Origin: Artocarpus heterophyllus
Lineage: Eukaryota > Streptophyta > Magnoliopsida > Rosales > Moraceae
Direction of reading: 5' to 3'
Assembly: GCA_025403435.1 (NCBI GenBank)
Contig: CM046341.1
Coordinates: 7,649,219 to 7,713,218, forward strand
Length of the DNA: 64,000 nt
The translations under genes and the position numbers were made by a program. Positions 1 through 11,466 of the stretch are shown one piece after another. Positions within the stretch are counted from its first letter, which is position 1. The number at the start of each line of letters is the position of its first letter. The notes under the pieces are model-generated. The model was not told where the DNA came from and ran no database searches. It saw only the letters and a program-made list of their open reading frames with translations.

Positions 1-663
1 CAACTAAGGCGGAAGAAATTTCAATTCGTAAATAACTCGAGAAATTTGATCATGAGAATTTATACGTGTAGTATTAAGTTAACAGTGCACCAAAAAACAC
101 TCTAACGCAAATTAGATCCTTGATTGCTAACTAATTTAAAATCAGAGCTATGCAAGTAGTAGTATCGACATAAAATGCTACATGAACTCAAATAGTGACA
201 CAATCAAAAACTACGTCATTAATGAGTTTAGATACTAAAAAAGTCAAGTTTTGATTTTTATTAAGTCTAAAATAAATTTCTAGACTCAATGCAGTCAAAA
301 TCGGTATGCAATTAAACTTATATCGATATTGTTTATATTGTGGTTGGTGTGTATAGTATTTGAAAAATAGGGGAAGACCTGTTAGATATTAAAATTTCTT
401 GTAAGCTAACTTAGTCATTGCTGATAGTATAAAAATTATCTGCTAAAGGTGTAACTTGGAAGAAAGGATTTGGGACAAAATATCTTAAATCATACTAACC
501 ACCCATGATGATTGTACTTGACAATCAAGAGAACAAAACCCACACTTCACTCCACCTTAGGATTGGTGCCATAGGGAATTCTAAACCAAATTTAAGCTTC
601 ATTAGATCACTTAAAAGACTAATTAATCTTAGGTTACGTGGGGAAGATTAATTAGGTATGGTC

Positions 664-673
664 TATATATAAG
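664..673 (+). promoter_or_regulatory. TATA-like box
   Basis: TATATATAAG followed about 30 bases later by a pyrimidine-rich tract (CTTTGCTTCATTTTGC) looks like a plant RNA polymerase II core promoter. No convincing coding exon follows; a 63-codon frame at 707-898 is lysine/arginine-rich and unlike known proteins. It may be the promoter of an old LTR. Confidence 0.3.
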
Positions 674-3600
674 TAACCAAGCTAATAACAACATCTTTGC
701 TTCATTTTGCTCGCCCATTTTTCCTTCTCCACTGTGCATACTAAGAGCTCCCAACAGAAAAAAAAAAAAAAATTGCTTCCAGTTTCCTTTCCAAAGCCCA
801 ACTCAAATCAAGCTATGCCCAAAATATCTCCCCACCATTTTCATACCATAAAATTTAGCTATAATATAAGAAGAAGAAGGAGAAAGAGATGGTTTTAGAG
901 TATTGGACCAAGATAATTTCTATATTTTTCTTCCCCTTTTCTTAGCAAAGAAAAGAGAATATTTTACTTAGATAGCCTTGGTATGAAGACCAAAACAAAG
1001 CTAGATTTACATAAGGTTAAGTTGTGACTTAGTGTTGATACAAGAAGAGGGAAAAGAGGAGTTAATGGTTTTAAGATTACCTACCAAAAATTGTCATCAA
1101 GGGTAAGAAATCTAAACTTTTCTTTAAATTTTCTAACATTAAAGTTTACAATTTTATGAGACTGTTGACGATTGGGTAAGGACATGGTTTGTAATAATTA
1201 TTTATGTATTGGTTAGTTTAGTTTATGCATGTATGGATGTAAAAAGTTAGTGCTTACATGTTAGGGTTATGTTTTTGTAAGTTTTAGTTTTTGGAAAAAT
1301 TTTCTACAAATTTTGAATGCGTAAATGGAAGCCTTGGAGTTGTTTTTTAAAACTTTTTTGAACACAAAACTTTTAGTTTTCGATGTTTTGAACAAAAGCC
1401 CGTGACTAAGAAAAAACACAGTTTTGACTTAAAATAGGCTTTCCAAGCAGTTTTATGGACTACTCAAAACAGTCCCAAAAACTACATTAAGGCAATCCCA
1501 AAACTGTCTAAAGCAGTTTGTGAAAAAACTGCCAAAACAGTTATATTGTGCTGGAATTGTTATGATGTTTTCAAACCATTTTGTATCCAAATTTCATGTT
1601 TTGCTAAACATGAAAGTTTTAGATTTTGATGAGACAAATAACTTTTATGAAGAAATTTTTTTAAAAAAATCTGCCTCTAAAATATAGTTATGGGTAGTTT
1701 TCCAAAACTGTCTACAAATTGTAGTTTTTAGTAGAAAACAGCTTTTGAAGTTTCGGGTCATTTCGAGAATGAGTTGTAATTTTCACCGAACATGAAAGTT
1801 CTAGTTTACAGTAAAAATGAAGAACTTTCGTAGAGACAGTTTTGGAAAAATCAGCTTGTAAAATAGACCTTAATTGGGATTTATAAAAACAAAACTTTTT
1901 AATTAGTAAAATTTGCAAAGTTTAACTAGGAGACAATTATACAAAAGAAAGGGTAACTAGGGCTTTATAACGGGCATGAAAATAATTGAGACATCTTTTT
2001 AAAAATAATTACTTCTTATGAAGAAAAAACTTCAAAAGAAAAACTACCCTTAACATATGATTTCGTATTAACTTTCTAAAACTAATCGAAAAAGTACCTT
2101 TTGGTATCAATTTTTATAAACAAAGATCACGTGACTATAAAAACCTATTTTCCAACGAACTAAGAAAGTACAGTGCCCTAGAAAGATGCCAATATTTAAT
2201 GCGTTATCGATTTTAGGCATTATTTTATAGAGCGGTTTTTATTTGAAACATTAAATTAAATGGATGAAATTTCTAAGGATAAACTTTAATAGTTTTTAAT
2301 TTGACACTAAAACAACTATCATAAAAACCCAATATGTTAGAGTCCTAGTACTACGATGCTAGCACAGATCCAATGCCTATTTTAGTCTAAAAGACCGCTC
2401 GGATCATAGTTTCAAGAATACAATGTCTAAGACGTTATAGGATCATTTTTAGGCTTAATTGGCTTATAACTAATTATGAACCCATTAAATGAATTAAGTT
2501 CATGAATCATGAATTGAGGAAATGTCTAATTTAGTAGATTAAGGTCAAATAGATTTACTGACGATAGATAATTAGTTATTTATTTTAAATTAATTAATTA
2601 TCAACTTTGATATGAACTAATGGAAATTAAAGAAAAATTTACATATTTGAGGATTTAATAAAATAATTAATCCTTGTAATGGAAATAGTTATTTTTATGA
2701 TCTTTTGGTAAAAAGAATTATGATCTAAAGGAATGATCAAATTCGTATGATTATGCTAAAAAAATTAAAATAGCATAAAATAGATTTTTCTCACACTCTC
2801 AATGGGTATTTTGTACAAAATTGATTCCCATAGAAGATAAGGAATTCGGGGCTAATGAAGAGACCTACTATAAGAAAATAAGTAAGTAGGAATTTCGCCT
2901 ACAGTATAAATAGTTTTTAAATAAAATGTTTTCACATGATTTCTGAAATTATGAAATGCATGTTTAGTGATATGCCCTGCCATAATTCTTTTAGTACATA
3001 TATACTTATTTAAGATATGATGTGTTAGCATCTTGTTAGGTCATGAATAATATGTGATGTATGTTGTATTAAAATATACTGTTTACTCACTTTCAGTTAA
3101 GCATGTTTTTAGTATTGGTATATAGTGCTATGGAGTAACTTGTCATACTGCATACATCTAATAAGGCAAGTGAAATTAAATAAGATAAGTTAAGGATGTT
3201 ATATTAACCTCTCGACCTACAGTGAGGCTTAAGTTTTAAAAGATCATGGTGATGTTTGGACCTTGCAAATCTCAACTTCTCGATGGTTGCAATACAATTT
3301 ATGATCTCAGTGTTGTTAGGGACCTCGCGAACTCTAACTTCCCGAAGAACGCGTAATAAGTATGATCCCCAAGCGCAAATAGTGAGATAAGATAAATCTT
3401 GAATAATTAAGCATAAAATGAGTCAATAAACAAGCATAAAATGACCATACATAGTTTTATTAAATGATCTTTAAATTGTTTTACGAGTTGAACTTCCTAC
3501 TAGCTGAGCAAAAGCTCATTTAAGTGTGTTCATGTTATAGGTAAGGAATCTGTCAACATCACTTGATTGGGTAGTGGCGAGCGGCGAATGAATGATGAAG

Positions 3601-3788
3601 ATGGGGATGGATACAGCTCTCACAAAAATGTATTTTTCGCATTATGTTGTCTTTAACAAAATTTTGTATGTGAGAAAAGTTAAGTAATATTACATAATGA
3701 GTTTTAGAAACCGGGGTTGTAGCCATTCGATCTTATATTTTAAAAGAAAAAAAAAAGAGAAAAAAAGGGTTTAAGACTTTCAACAAGA

Positions 3789-3789
3789 A

Positions 3790-3821
<32 letters not shown>
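3789..3821. repeat. (TA)n microsatellite
   Basis: Run of TA dinucleotides interrupted once near its 3' end. Confidence 0.85.
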
Positions 3822-3822
<1 letters not shown>

Positions 3823-4267
3823 GAGATGTTGCAATGGGAAATGCATTGAATACACGTAAATTTTTTAAAATGAAATTATGGTAATAATTAGTTTAGAAAT
3901 GTTTTAAAAGTATCATTTTAAAAGTATTTAATTAAGAAAAGTATTAAAGGAATAATTTTTAGGGAAAATTATCATGCTAGTTTTAAAAGGTTAGGTTTTA
4001 ATAAGTTATTGTTATATTAGTTTTTTAAAAGAATAAGTTTTAAGAAATTATATTACGCTTTAAAATTTATTCAAAATAAAGAAAAATTTATGTTTATGTT
4101 TTTTTTAATATTATTCTACAAATCTAAGCATCTGATGTTAAAATATATTTAAGCATTAAGATTATGTAATTAAGTGACAGCCACGTAAGTAGAGTCGTTA
4201 TAGTTGTAAAGGTAAGTGCTTCCCCCAATAGGACAATGGCATATGAGCTTCAATCAATTATGCCTGA

Positions 4268-4945
4268 ACAACCTACATCCTGAACTTTAAAAATTATTAT
4301 TTTACATCATGAACTTTTTAAACTCCTCACGCTACCCCCTGAATTTTACAAATCACCATATTGCCTTTAAACTTTCAAAGCTCCTTATTTTATCTCATGA
4401 TTTTTTGTTCAAATAGATAGAATTAAACCTACATGATTCACATATGACTTACCTGTAAGGCAAAAATAAAATTTTATCACTATCAAGTTTTGTTTCACAT
4501 TTTTTTATCTGCTCTCATTTAAGAAGGGTATATATGTTTTTTTTTTTTATGTTGTTCGCTAATACATACTCATCTTTAATACGTAACTCATATTCTTTAA
4601 TATTTAAATTTAGATATCGACGACAATATCAACTTATTAAATGAGAAGAAATGTGTTGGCAAAGCTTTCCTAAATGGGAGTTTGTTGAGATAAGAAAAAC
4701 AAAGGCGTCAAGTGAGAGTGTACATATAAAACAAAACTTAGGAGCAATAAAATCTCTTTTTTGTCCTTATAGGTGACCTATGTGTGAATCATTTATACTT
4801 AATTTTGTCCATTTGAATGAAAAAATCAGAAGTTTAGGAGACAAAATGTGGAGTTTTGAAAGTTTAGGAGCAAAATGGTGATTTTTTAAATTCATGGGTA
4901 AAGTGAGCGAGGCTCTAAAGTTTAGGAGTCATTAGTATTAATAAC
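4268..4945. mobile_element. Hairpin MITE, copy 1 of 3
   Basis: The two halves are roughly inverted copies. The left half repeats TGAACTTT...AAATT-like phrases and contains ACATGATTCACATATGAC. The right half contains the inverse (GTGTGAATCATTTAT) and repeats AAAGTTTAGGAG-like phrases, ending TTAGTATTAATAAC. The same phrases and layout occur at 49,688-50,173 and 53,047-53,268, so this is a dispersed family able to fold into a long hairpin. There is no coding capacity. The left end is eroded and no target duplication could be fixed. Confidence 0.6.
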
Positions 4946-5439
4946 TTTTTTTTTGTATGGCTAAAGATCATAATCCATATGTTGTTGAGCAATCTTTTTT
5001 AACCTTATAGGGTTATAACCTCACTATTAATAAAACAATGGGATTCAGTCTAAAAAGTAGACTACATACTAGACTGGAGCTCACAGTTTTGCAGGTAATG
5101 GGTGATAACCCCATGGAATAAAAAGGACTTTTCTGTATCGTTTAGTAATGAGCATGTATGACGCGACTGACTTTAGACAACTAACACCCATCTTTTGCAA
5201 TGCTTCACTCAACAAACAGGAATAAAGTCTCGACCTAAATCCTGCAAAACCAATGTTGCCAACTAAATGCTCTTCTTAAAATGCCTTAACTATAGACCAT
5301 TTCTTTTGTCCAGCCAACAGCACCGTAAAAACCTTTAAATACATATCATTGAGGTAGCTATAACCATAATATACAAAATATCAACCCATATAAATTTTCA
5401 AAAGTACGAAGGGATTATTGTACATGCTCAAAGAAGAGT
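4946..5439. promoter_or_regulatory. Upstream region of the OVATE gene
   Basis: About 500 bases between the MITE and the OVATE start codon hold no reading frame of note and must contain the gene's promoter and 5' leader. No unambiguous TATA box could be assigned; TTTAAATAC near 5,335 is a weak candidate about 105 bases before the ATG. Confidence 0.35.
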
Positions 5440-6156
5440 ATGAAGCTCCTTTCACTCTTTAACAACACAAAAGCCAAAAGACCATGTTCACGGAAATGGA
5501 GACCATTCAAGCAGCTGAAAACCATGTCATTCTATGTCAAAGGCAAAATGTTCAAGAACAACACCGATTTCGTTTCTGCATCCTGTAATGCAATCAAGTT
5601 TGCTACCATTTTGGACCCCTCATGGTCGCAATCAAGATGCTTTTCGTCATCGGCCTGGGTAGCAGGGCGAGAATATCAGATCTCAAAAAGCAGGGAATTG
5701 CTGCTTCAGAATGCTGCCGAGGCAATAAAAACAAAGAGGCTGTTCTTCGAGCCGGGCAATACAAACTCAATACTAGGATCAACTAGGTTTCCCTTCCAGC
5801 ACTGTGTCGTGCAAGCTATTGAGACATCCGATCCTTATGCCGGTTTTAGGGTTTCCATGGAGGAAATGGCTGAGGCTTATGGATTGGTCAAGACTAGTAA
5901 CGTAGAAAAGGATAGATATTGGGAATACTTAGAAGGACTACTTTCATGGTACTTGAGTATGAACGAGAAGAATAACCATGGATTTATAATTGAGGCGTTC
6001 ATAGACATGTATGCTGGGCTTCCTTCTTGCCCCAGTTCGTGTTGTTTCTCTTACAATGCATCTGCTTCTTCTTCGAAATCTAAGGATTGGTGGGAGATTA
6101 ACATTAATGAAAGCAGTCAACGAAGGGAAAAGGAAATATGTCCAAAATATTTCTGA
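5440..6156 (+). CDS. OVATE family protein (transcriptional repressor)
   Basis: Single-exon frame of 238 codons, the usual intronless form of plant OVATE family proteins (OFPs). OFPs are nuclear/cytoplasmic regulators that repress transcription and bind TALE-homeodomain and TRM proteins to control organ shape. Residues about 124-192 match the C-terminal OVATE domain: a DPYAGFRVSMEEM helix (131-143), the WEYLEGLLSWYLSMN segment (161-175) and the HGFIIEAFIDMYAGL end (180-194). The N-terminus is basic (KAKRPCSRKWRPFK, residues 11-24), as expected for nuclear entry. A serine-rich tail follows the domain. The first ATG of the open frame is used; it lies near the end of the MITE-flanked upstream region. 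I cannot assign an OFP number; it looks closer to the shorter, divergent OFPs than to classic OVATE. The nearest neighbours are transposons. Confidence 0.88.
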   Translation: MKLLSLFNNTKAKRPCSRKWRPFKQLKTMSFYVKGKMFKNNTDFVSASCNAIKFATILDPSWSQSRCFSSSAWVAGREYQISKSRELLLQNAAEAIKTKRLFFEPGNTNSILGSTRFPFQHCVVQAIETSDPYAGFRVSMEEMAEAYGLVKTSNVEKDRYWEYLEGLLSWYLSMNEKNNHGFIIEAFIDMYAGLPSCPSSCCFSYNASASSSKSKDWWEININESSQRREKEICPKYF

Positions 6157-6917
6157 AACATATGTATAATGTATTCATAACAGCTTCAGTAATGTCTTTT
6201 TTTCTATTTTATAAGCAGACTAGCAAAAATGAATGTGATAATCATTAGTCAATTAGAATTCTTGCACACACAAAATCATATAGCTGCATATGTGATTCCA
6301 TTACACGTAAATTCCATTATATGTATATACTTCCATTTATGCGCGCATATGAACACAAATGGTACGATTAGTTTGATGGAACACTACTACACAAATCCAA
6401 ATAAACGTCGATCAAACCACATCTGTCAGCTTGATTGACCAACACTAAAGAATGTCTCCTCCCGAATGCCGATATTGTAGGGGCTAAAAATTGACATTTA
6501 AGGTTGGATTTTGCCAAGAAACTAGGGATCTTTGTAAGAATGCCATAAATTCTAGGCTTGGACTGGTTTATGCCACAAGGAAAAGTTACTTGTAGAAAAT
6601 GTCACAATCATGTCATACAATATATTTAGAATACAAAATATATCCTTAAGCTCTATGGTTTTTTTTTTTTTTTTTGTGTTGAAACGCTTGTTGATTAAGA
6701 GGGCATAATGTATGACAAAATAATTTTTTTTAAACAGCGTGGTAGTGAATGCATGACTATTTTGAAAGTGTGGTAAAATTCAATTCACTTGGTTTTTATG
6801 CGGCATATTTCCTAAATATCTCAAGAAACTACATGTTCTTATTGGGACCAAAAGTGGTCCCAAGCACTAATATTTTCACATATCACTTTGAACTTTTTTC
6901 TTCCCCCATCCGGCCTT

Positions 6918-8305
6918 CACTACAACAAATAGGGGCTTTAGTAATGACTGGCTGGTCATCACCATAGCTAAAAATTCATTGCTTAAAATATTTTAGCAAT
7001 GATGCTAAGTTGTAGCAATGACACCATGTGACGACAAATAGGTCCAAGCAAACGTTATAAGGATGACTATTTCAAATTTGTCATCGCTAAAAATTTTTAA
7101 AAAAATTAAAATTTTTGAAATATTTATTGTTTAATAATGTTTGAGTGATGACAATGTCATTGCTATATATTTATCCATGCCAACAATTAGCGAGGGCACA
7201 TGATCCATTAATTTTATTTTATTTTTTAATAAAAAACTATTAATAATTAGTTTTAACTTAGTTTATTTCTACCAAATTACTTGATTTAAATTTAAATTTT
7301 TTATTGAATATATATATGTATTTATTATTTAAATAATATATTATTTAATTAAATAAATTTATTGATAAATATTAATTGTCATTTAATTAAAATAACATAA
7401 ACGGGATAATGATTAACAAAAATCCTATAATCAAGGTCAAATAACGTAACACAGAATAAAACACAAACTACATGAGGTCTAATATTGAATAAACATATTA
7501 GAAGTCTAATAAAATACATAGTGTCTAATCCCTTTTTCATTATCTTTTTCATCTTCTTCTTTAGCAAGAGGCACAATGCTTGCCAAGGGTGGAGGTATGT
7601 TAGCACTTTTGGATTTAGTTTACCTCATTGCAACAACCATCTCCACGTTATTGCTGTAATGCAAGCAACTATTGCACATATTAGGAGGTAACTGCATGTG
7701 CTAGAACCCAATTTGTGATACAGAAGAGGAAGAACTAGAACTTACTTATCTCTAACTTAGTGTAGGTCCCATTCCTTTTCGATGACTCAACACGACCTAA
7801 GCACATTTTCAAGTGAATGGTAACCTCATAGATGACGGGGGTAGAAGAGCTTGATCTGGACTATGACACTTGAGTTTGCCTCACATCAACCATTTGGCCC
7901 GATAATTGAGTGAAGAAAATTATTAATTACTAAGCAAAATAGTTATAAAATAAGATCATATTTAAAGAGATGACTAAAATATACTTATATATGGGGCCTC
8001 TACTGCCTTGTTGGCCTAACCCTTACCCTAACGAATAGGCTAGATATGCTAGTTGTTGATCGACGATTATGGCTAGTGTGTCTCAAGGTTCAACTATAAC
8101 TTTAAATTGTTAGAGTTCAACTATTGATTTTTTATAAAAATTATTATTTAATAACAACATATATAGTATTTTATCTTTTTGTGTCAATGTTGGGAGTAAG
8201 ATAATTGCTCTTGATGGGTTAGCCAAATGGAGTATTTTTGGTTTGCTGAATTCGTCTAGGATTTAGCATATAAAGAAAAAAGTTCTAGCATTTAATATAA
8301 GGGAA
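6918..8305 (-). mobile_element. CACTA (En/Spm-type) relic, left part
   Basis: Starts with CACTACAACAAATAGGGGCT, typical of CACTA terminal inverted repeats, preceded by CTT. Short subterminal words related to AGCAATGAC/GTCATTGCTA are repeated in both orientations to about 7,180, as is usual in this superfamily. Minus-strand coding traces at about 8,190-8,260 (an N-x-ANQKYS...TH motif) resemble the end of the Ptta/En/Spm plant transposase family (Transposase_24) and continue a frame found at 11,287-11,466 beyond the inserted solo LTR. The opposite terminus was not found, so the true length is unknown. Confidence 0.5.
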
Positions 8306-8310
8306 ATAAA
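8306..8310. repeat. Target-site duplication, left (ATAAA)
   Basis: ATAAA directly before the TGTAAC end of the solo LTR; the same five bases follow its CA end at 11,282-11,286. Confidence 0.85.
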
Positions 8311-8488
8311 TGTAACACCCTCCTATTTTATGTAACGGATTACGTTAAGTTAGTAACGACGTTAAGTAATTTTTTTAATGAAGTATGTTATGATTTATGA
8401 TTTTATGTTACTAACTCTTTATTCTAAGTGTTATGACAGGTGACGATCATGTAGAATTGATGTGTTGTATCCACGTATGTTAGGACAG

Positions 8489-8600
8489 TTCGGCAAGCCG
8501 AATTGCCCCTCAACAATCGACAGGCCGATGGAAACCATCGGCAGGCCAGACTTCATGAAATCGGCAGGCCGAACTGTGCAGTCGGCAGGCCAAAGATGGC
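8489..8600. repeat. CGGCAGGCC motif cluster (5 units)
   Basis: Five spaced, imperfect copies of CGGCAGGCCGAA (for example near 8,491, 8,517, 8,540, 8,561 and 8,583), much richer in G+C than the surrounding LTR. The cluster at 10,813-11,010 carries the reverse complement of the same motif. Confidence 0.85.
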
Positions 8601-10206
8601 TGACGAACAATCAGCAACAATCTCTCCAAAATTTGTGATTGAGATAATTGCGATGATTAGTTATGATTGGATGATGATTTGTGATAGATTGGCTTATTTT
8701 TGGATTGATTGCTTTAATTTTGGTAAAGAAACCTTTGACCTTTGATTGATTTGAGTTAATTGTTATGGTTTCCCATTTTTGAAGAGGTGAAATATGGTAA
8801 GTGAAGCTAATTAGTTGACCTTCCCCTTATTACTCTCCACATGATTTGGCCTCTAATTAGTCAAAAATTTTTGATAATATTGGATTAGACAAGCCTCCCT
8901 TGTACGTTACTTCCATTTTCCTTTCACGACAATTTTTGCTCTCTCTCTCTTCTTCTTCACGTTTTCTTCTTGTCTTTCTCTCAATTTTTCCCTGCTAACT
9001 ATTCCAAAGAAAAATTGAAATTTCGTTGGTTGAATTGAAGGAGTTTTGAGAAGAAATTTGTTAAGGTAAGAAAAATTTTTTTTTTTGAAATGCATTTCTC
9101 CTCTTTAATCCGACTGCCATAACTTTGTCTAGGTAATTTATTTTGTTCTGAAATTTTAATATGATGTTCATATATGTGTTATGTAATATTCCTCCAAGTT
9201 TCACGTTATTTCGATATTTTTATGATAAGTTATGAATTTTCTTCTCTCTGCACCTCATAATGAAATATTGTTGTTTGTTAGTATGCATGAAAAATATAGG
9301 TGTTGTTCATGATGAAAATGAATGTTGTTTTTCACGAAATTTGGCAAATATGTTTATGTATATGTTAATGTATGAATTGAAAAGTCTCATGATAATATGA
9401 TATATATTTTATGTAATATGAAATTTTTATTGAAGCTAGGATTATAGACTGTTTTATTGGTAATTTGTTGAACTTTTATTGTATGGTCATTTTTGGATAT
9501 GTTAAAGTTTTATTTGTCTATTATATGTATTATTTTTTTTGTAGATTTTTCTATGGTATGAAAATGTGATATATGGACTTGAGTTTAGAATTGTTCCATG
9601 AATTGTTATTACTAGCAGTTTTGGAAGTGTGAGATATGTGACTTATTGCCTAATGAAATTTTTATGATTAATGAAAAATCATAGTAATATGTGTATATGC
9701 TATCTTTGTTCCTACCAATTTTGGTGCCTAAATTACGTGTAAGTGTTGAGTTATTGAATTGAGAATTTATGGAGGTCAGAAAATGTTTGTGTTGGTTTTT
9801 TGTTCTTATGATTTATGGATAATGAAGATATGTTTTAAATTATGTTTGCAAAGAGATGAATGTATATGTGATGACTTATGCAATGGATGATTTATTCTAA
9901 GAAAATAAATATTAATTTTTATGTATCTTTTAATGAATGTATGACATGAACACATTATGAAGAAGAGCACATCGAGACCGCGACGTCGTCACCAACAATA
10001 TTAAGGTTAAGTAAGCTAGCCAAAAAGTAAGTACATTCTCACCTGCAATATGATATGTTTGATAAGGTTTGAAATTATGTTCTTAATGATGTTTATTCTA
10101 TGATGATTTTTATGATGATTTTATTTAAAGATTTCTTATAAAAAATTTCTATGTTTAAAAGTTATGCATGTATGATAATGACGTGTTTCAAAGCATGAAA
10201 GTTCAA

Positions 10207-10226
10207 ATATATATATATATATATAT
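10207..10226. repeat. (TA)n microsatellite
   Basis: Ten TA dinucleotides inside the solo LTR. Confidence 0.8.
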
Positions 10227-10812
10227 GTATCACCTAAATAAGTGTTGCACACCAATGTTATGATATGTTATGATGTCATGTTTGGTTTAGGATTAGCTAC
10301 CCTTCTCCTCTCATGACGGCGCGCCTACGATGATGATTATGGTGCAACACTCGGGCCCTTTAAGATAAAATGAATTAAGTTTTAATAAGGTCAATGAAAT
10401 GAAAGATATGTTCCAATGAAAATGTGCCTTGTGCACTATTATGATAATGATAATGATGATGATAATGATGTTCATAAAATGTTTTATGTTGTGAGAAATG
10501 ATATGTACTTACTAAGCATTAGCTTATTCAGTTTTATATCATGTTGCAGATAAGGGTAAGAAGGTCATGGAATAGGCAGAGGGCATGGGAAGGCGTGTGA
10601 GCAAAATGGGAACGATGAATTGTAAATGGAAGAACGCCAAAATGGAAGTTTGATGATTTAAGTTATGTTTTATAATTTAAACATGTTTATTGATAAGTTT
10701 TAAAGAATTCATGAACTATGTTTTATTATTTTATTTTATCATATGGTCTTCCGCATTTAAAAATAAATGAATTTGTCTTAAAATTAAGTTTTCTAAAGGT
10801 TTTTGTTTATCT

Positions 10813-11010
10813 CGGACGGCCTGCCGACCATTACTGGTCGGTATGCCGATGTTATGTTCGGCCTGCCGATCCCATTTTTTCGGCCTGCCGAACTTAGAAA
10901 GTTTAAAACCCTGTTTTGCAGAGCTTCGGGCGGCCTGCCGATGGTTGATTATTAGCCTGCCGGTCGTGTTCGGCCTACCGAAGTTTCCAGTTTGGCCTGC
11001 CAAAAATTGT
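10813..11010. repeat. GGCCTGCCG motif cluster (8 units, inverted)
   Basis: Eight spaced copies of TTCGGCCTGCCGA or close variants, in the opposite orientation to the five at 8,489-8,600. The two clusters could pair across about 2.2 kb of LTR. Some spacers also carry short palindromes (CCATTACTGG). Confidence 0.85.
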
Positions 11011-11281
11011 ATGCACATTTTATTAATGTTTCAAGAGTAAAGTAATTTCTATTTACAAGGGTTTTGGTAAACTATTTAAAAGATGATTATGAACAAGTAA
11101 TTTATTACTTTAAAGATGGATTAAGATATATATATATAAAAAAAATTTTGCATGCATGGATCCTAGGTACGTTTTCCTAAATAAAGTTTAAATCTGGTTT
11201 TTGTACAAATAGTTTACCTTAAATAAAGTATGTAATGAATGAATGTATGACATCTGTGACGTCTGTAAAGGGGGCGTCACA

Positions 11282-11286
11282 ATAAA
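11282..11286. repeat. Target-site duplication, right (ATAAA)
   Basis: Matches 8,306-8,310 exactly. Confidence 0.85.
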
Positions 11287-11466
11287 CCTGAAATTGCAGC
11301 GAGGTAAATCGATCACAATAGTTATAGGCATCCTGACCCTCCCACTTTTTTTGAAGTGGTCGTGAAGTTGACACTTCGAATCCTCGTAACATTTTTTAGC
11401 GTCATGCATAATATTTGCAACAAACTCATCTGATAGGTTAATCTTAAACCATTGTTGCATTTTCAT
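11287..11466 (-). pseudogene. Transposase_24 (Ptta/En/Spm) fragment
   Basis: Minus-strand frame whose start reads as a KMQQWFKINLSDEFV... segment, followed by a KCYEDSKCQLHDHFKK segment about 25 residues later. This spacing and content resemble the N-terminal part of the plant Ptta/En/Spm transposase family. The frame runs into the solo LTR at 11,281 and appears to resume at about 8,260 on its far side, so the gene was split by the retroelement. No intact transposase remains. Confidence 0.5.

Larger units (their letters stand above)
1..4200. repeat. Noncoding, gypsy-LTR-like relic region
   Basis: No convincing gene is seen. The stretch resembles the architecture of the 8.3-11.3 kb solo LTR: a TATA-like box near 664, a pyrimidine-rich leader, a GTAAG-containing junction near 1,100, a long AT-rich middle, then at 3,490-3,600 a block with CTACTAGCTGAGC..., a TTATAGGTAAGG junction and a purine-rich GATGAAGATGGGGATGG stretch. 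The solo LTR carries a similar block at 10,500-10,600. Between about 1,320 and 1,900 there are many short AAAACAGT/AAAACTG words in both orientations. I infer an old Ty3/gypsy LTR, but no TG...CA ends or target duplication could be fixed. Confidence 0.35.
8311..11281. mobile_element. Solo LTR of a Ty3/gypsy-type element, 2,971 bp
   Basis: Begins TGTAACACCCTCC and ends GGGGGCGTCACA. The ends are imperfect inverses of each other and are flanked by a perfect 5-bp duplication, ATAAA. No gag-pol sequence lies between the ends, so this is a solo LTR left by recombination between the two LTRs of a full element. It contains a CT-rich leader near 8,938-8,990, a GTTAAGGTAAG junction near 9,060, and a block at 10,500-10,600 with TTACTAAGCATTAGC and GTTGCAGATAAGGGTAAG, layouts common in long plant gypsy LTRs. 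It interrupts a Transposase_24-like frame. The orientation of the parent element is not proven, though the layout reads left to right. Confidence 0.85.

Noticed and set aside
741..752. GAGCTCCC, as in miR159/319
   Set aside because: Only eight bases match; the rest of the mature sequence and a foldback are absent.
707..898. 63-codon plus-strand frame after a TATA box
   Set aside because: Low-complexity K/R-rich content, an A-run inside the frame, and no family resemblance; kept only as a possible LTR leader.
6229..6438. 69-codon plus-strand frame downstream of the OVATE gene
   Set aside because: Composition looks like 3'-flanking AT-rich DNA and no domain is recognised.
8503..8745. 80-codon frame across the CGGCAGGCC cluster
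   Set aside because: Inside the solo LTR; its repeats are DNA motifs, not a protein pattern.
10731..11040. Open frames on both strands over the second motif cluster
   Set aside because: GC-rich repeats remove stops on both strands; no family match.
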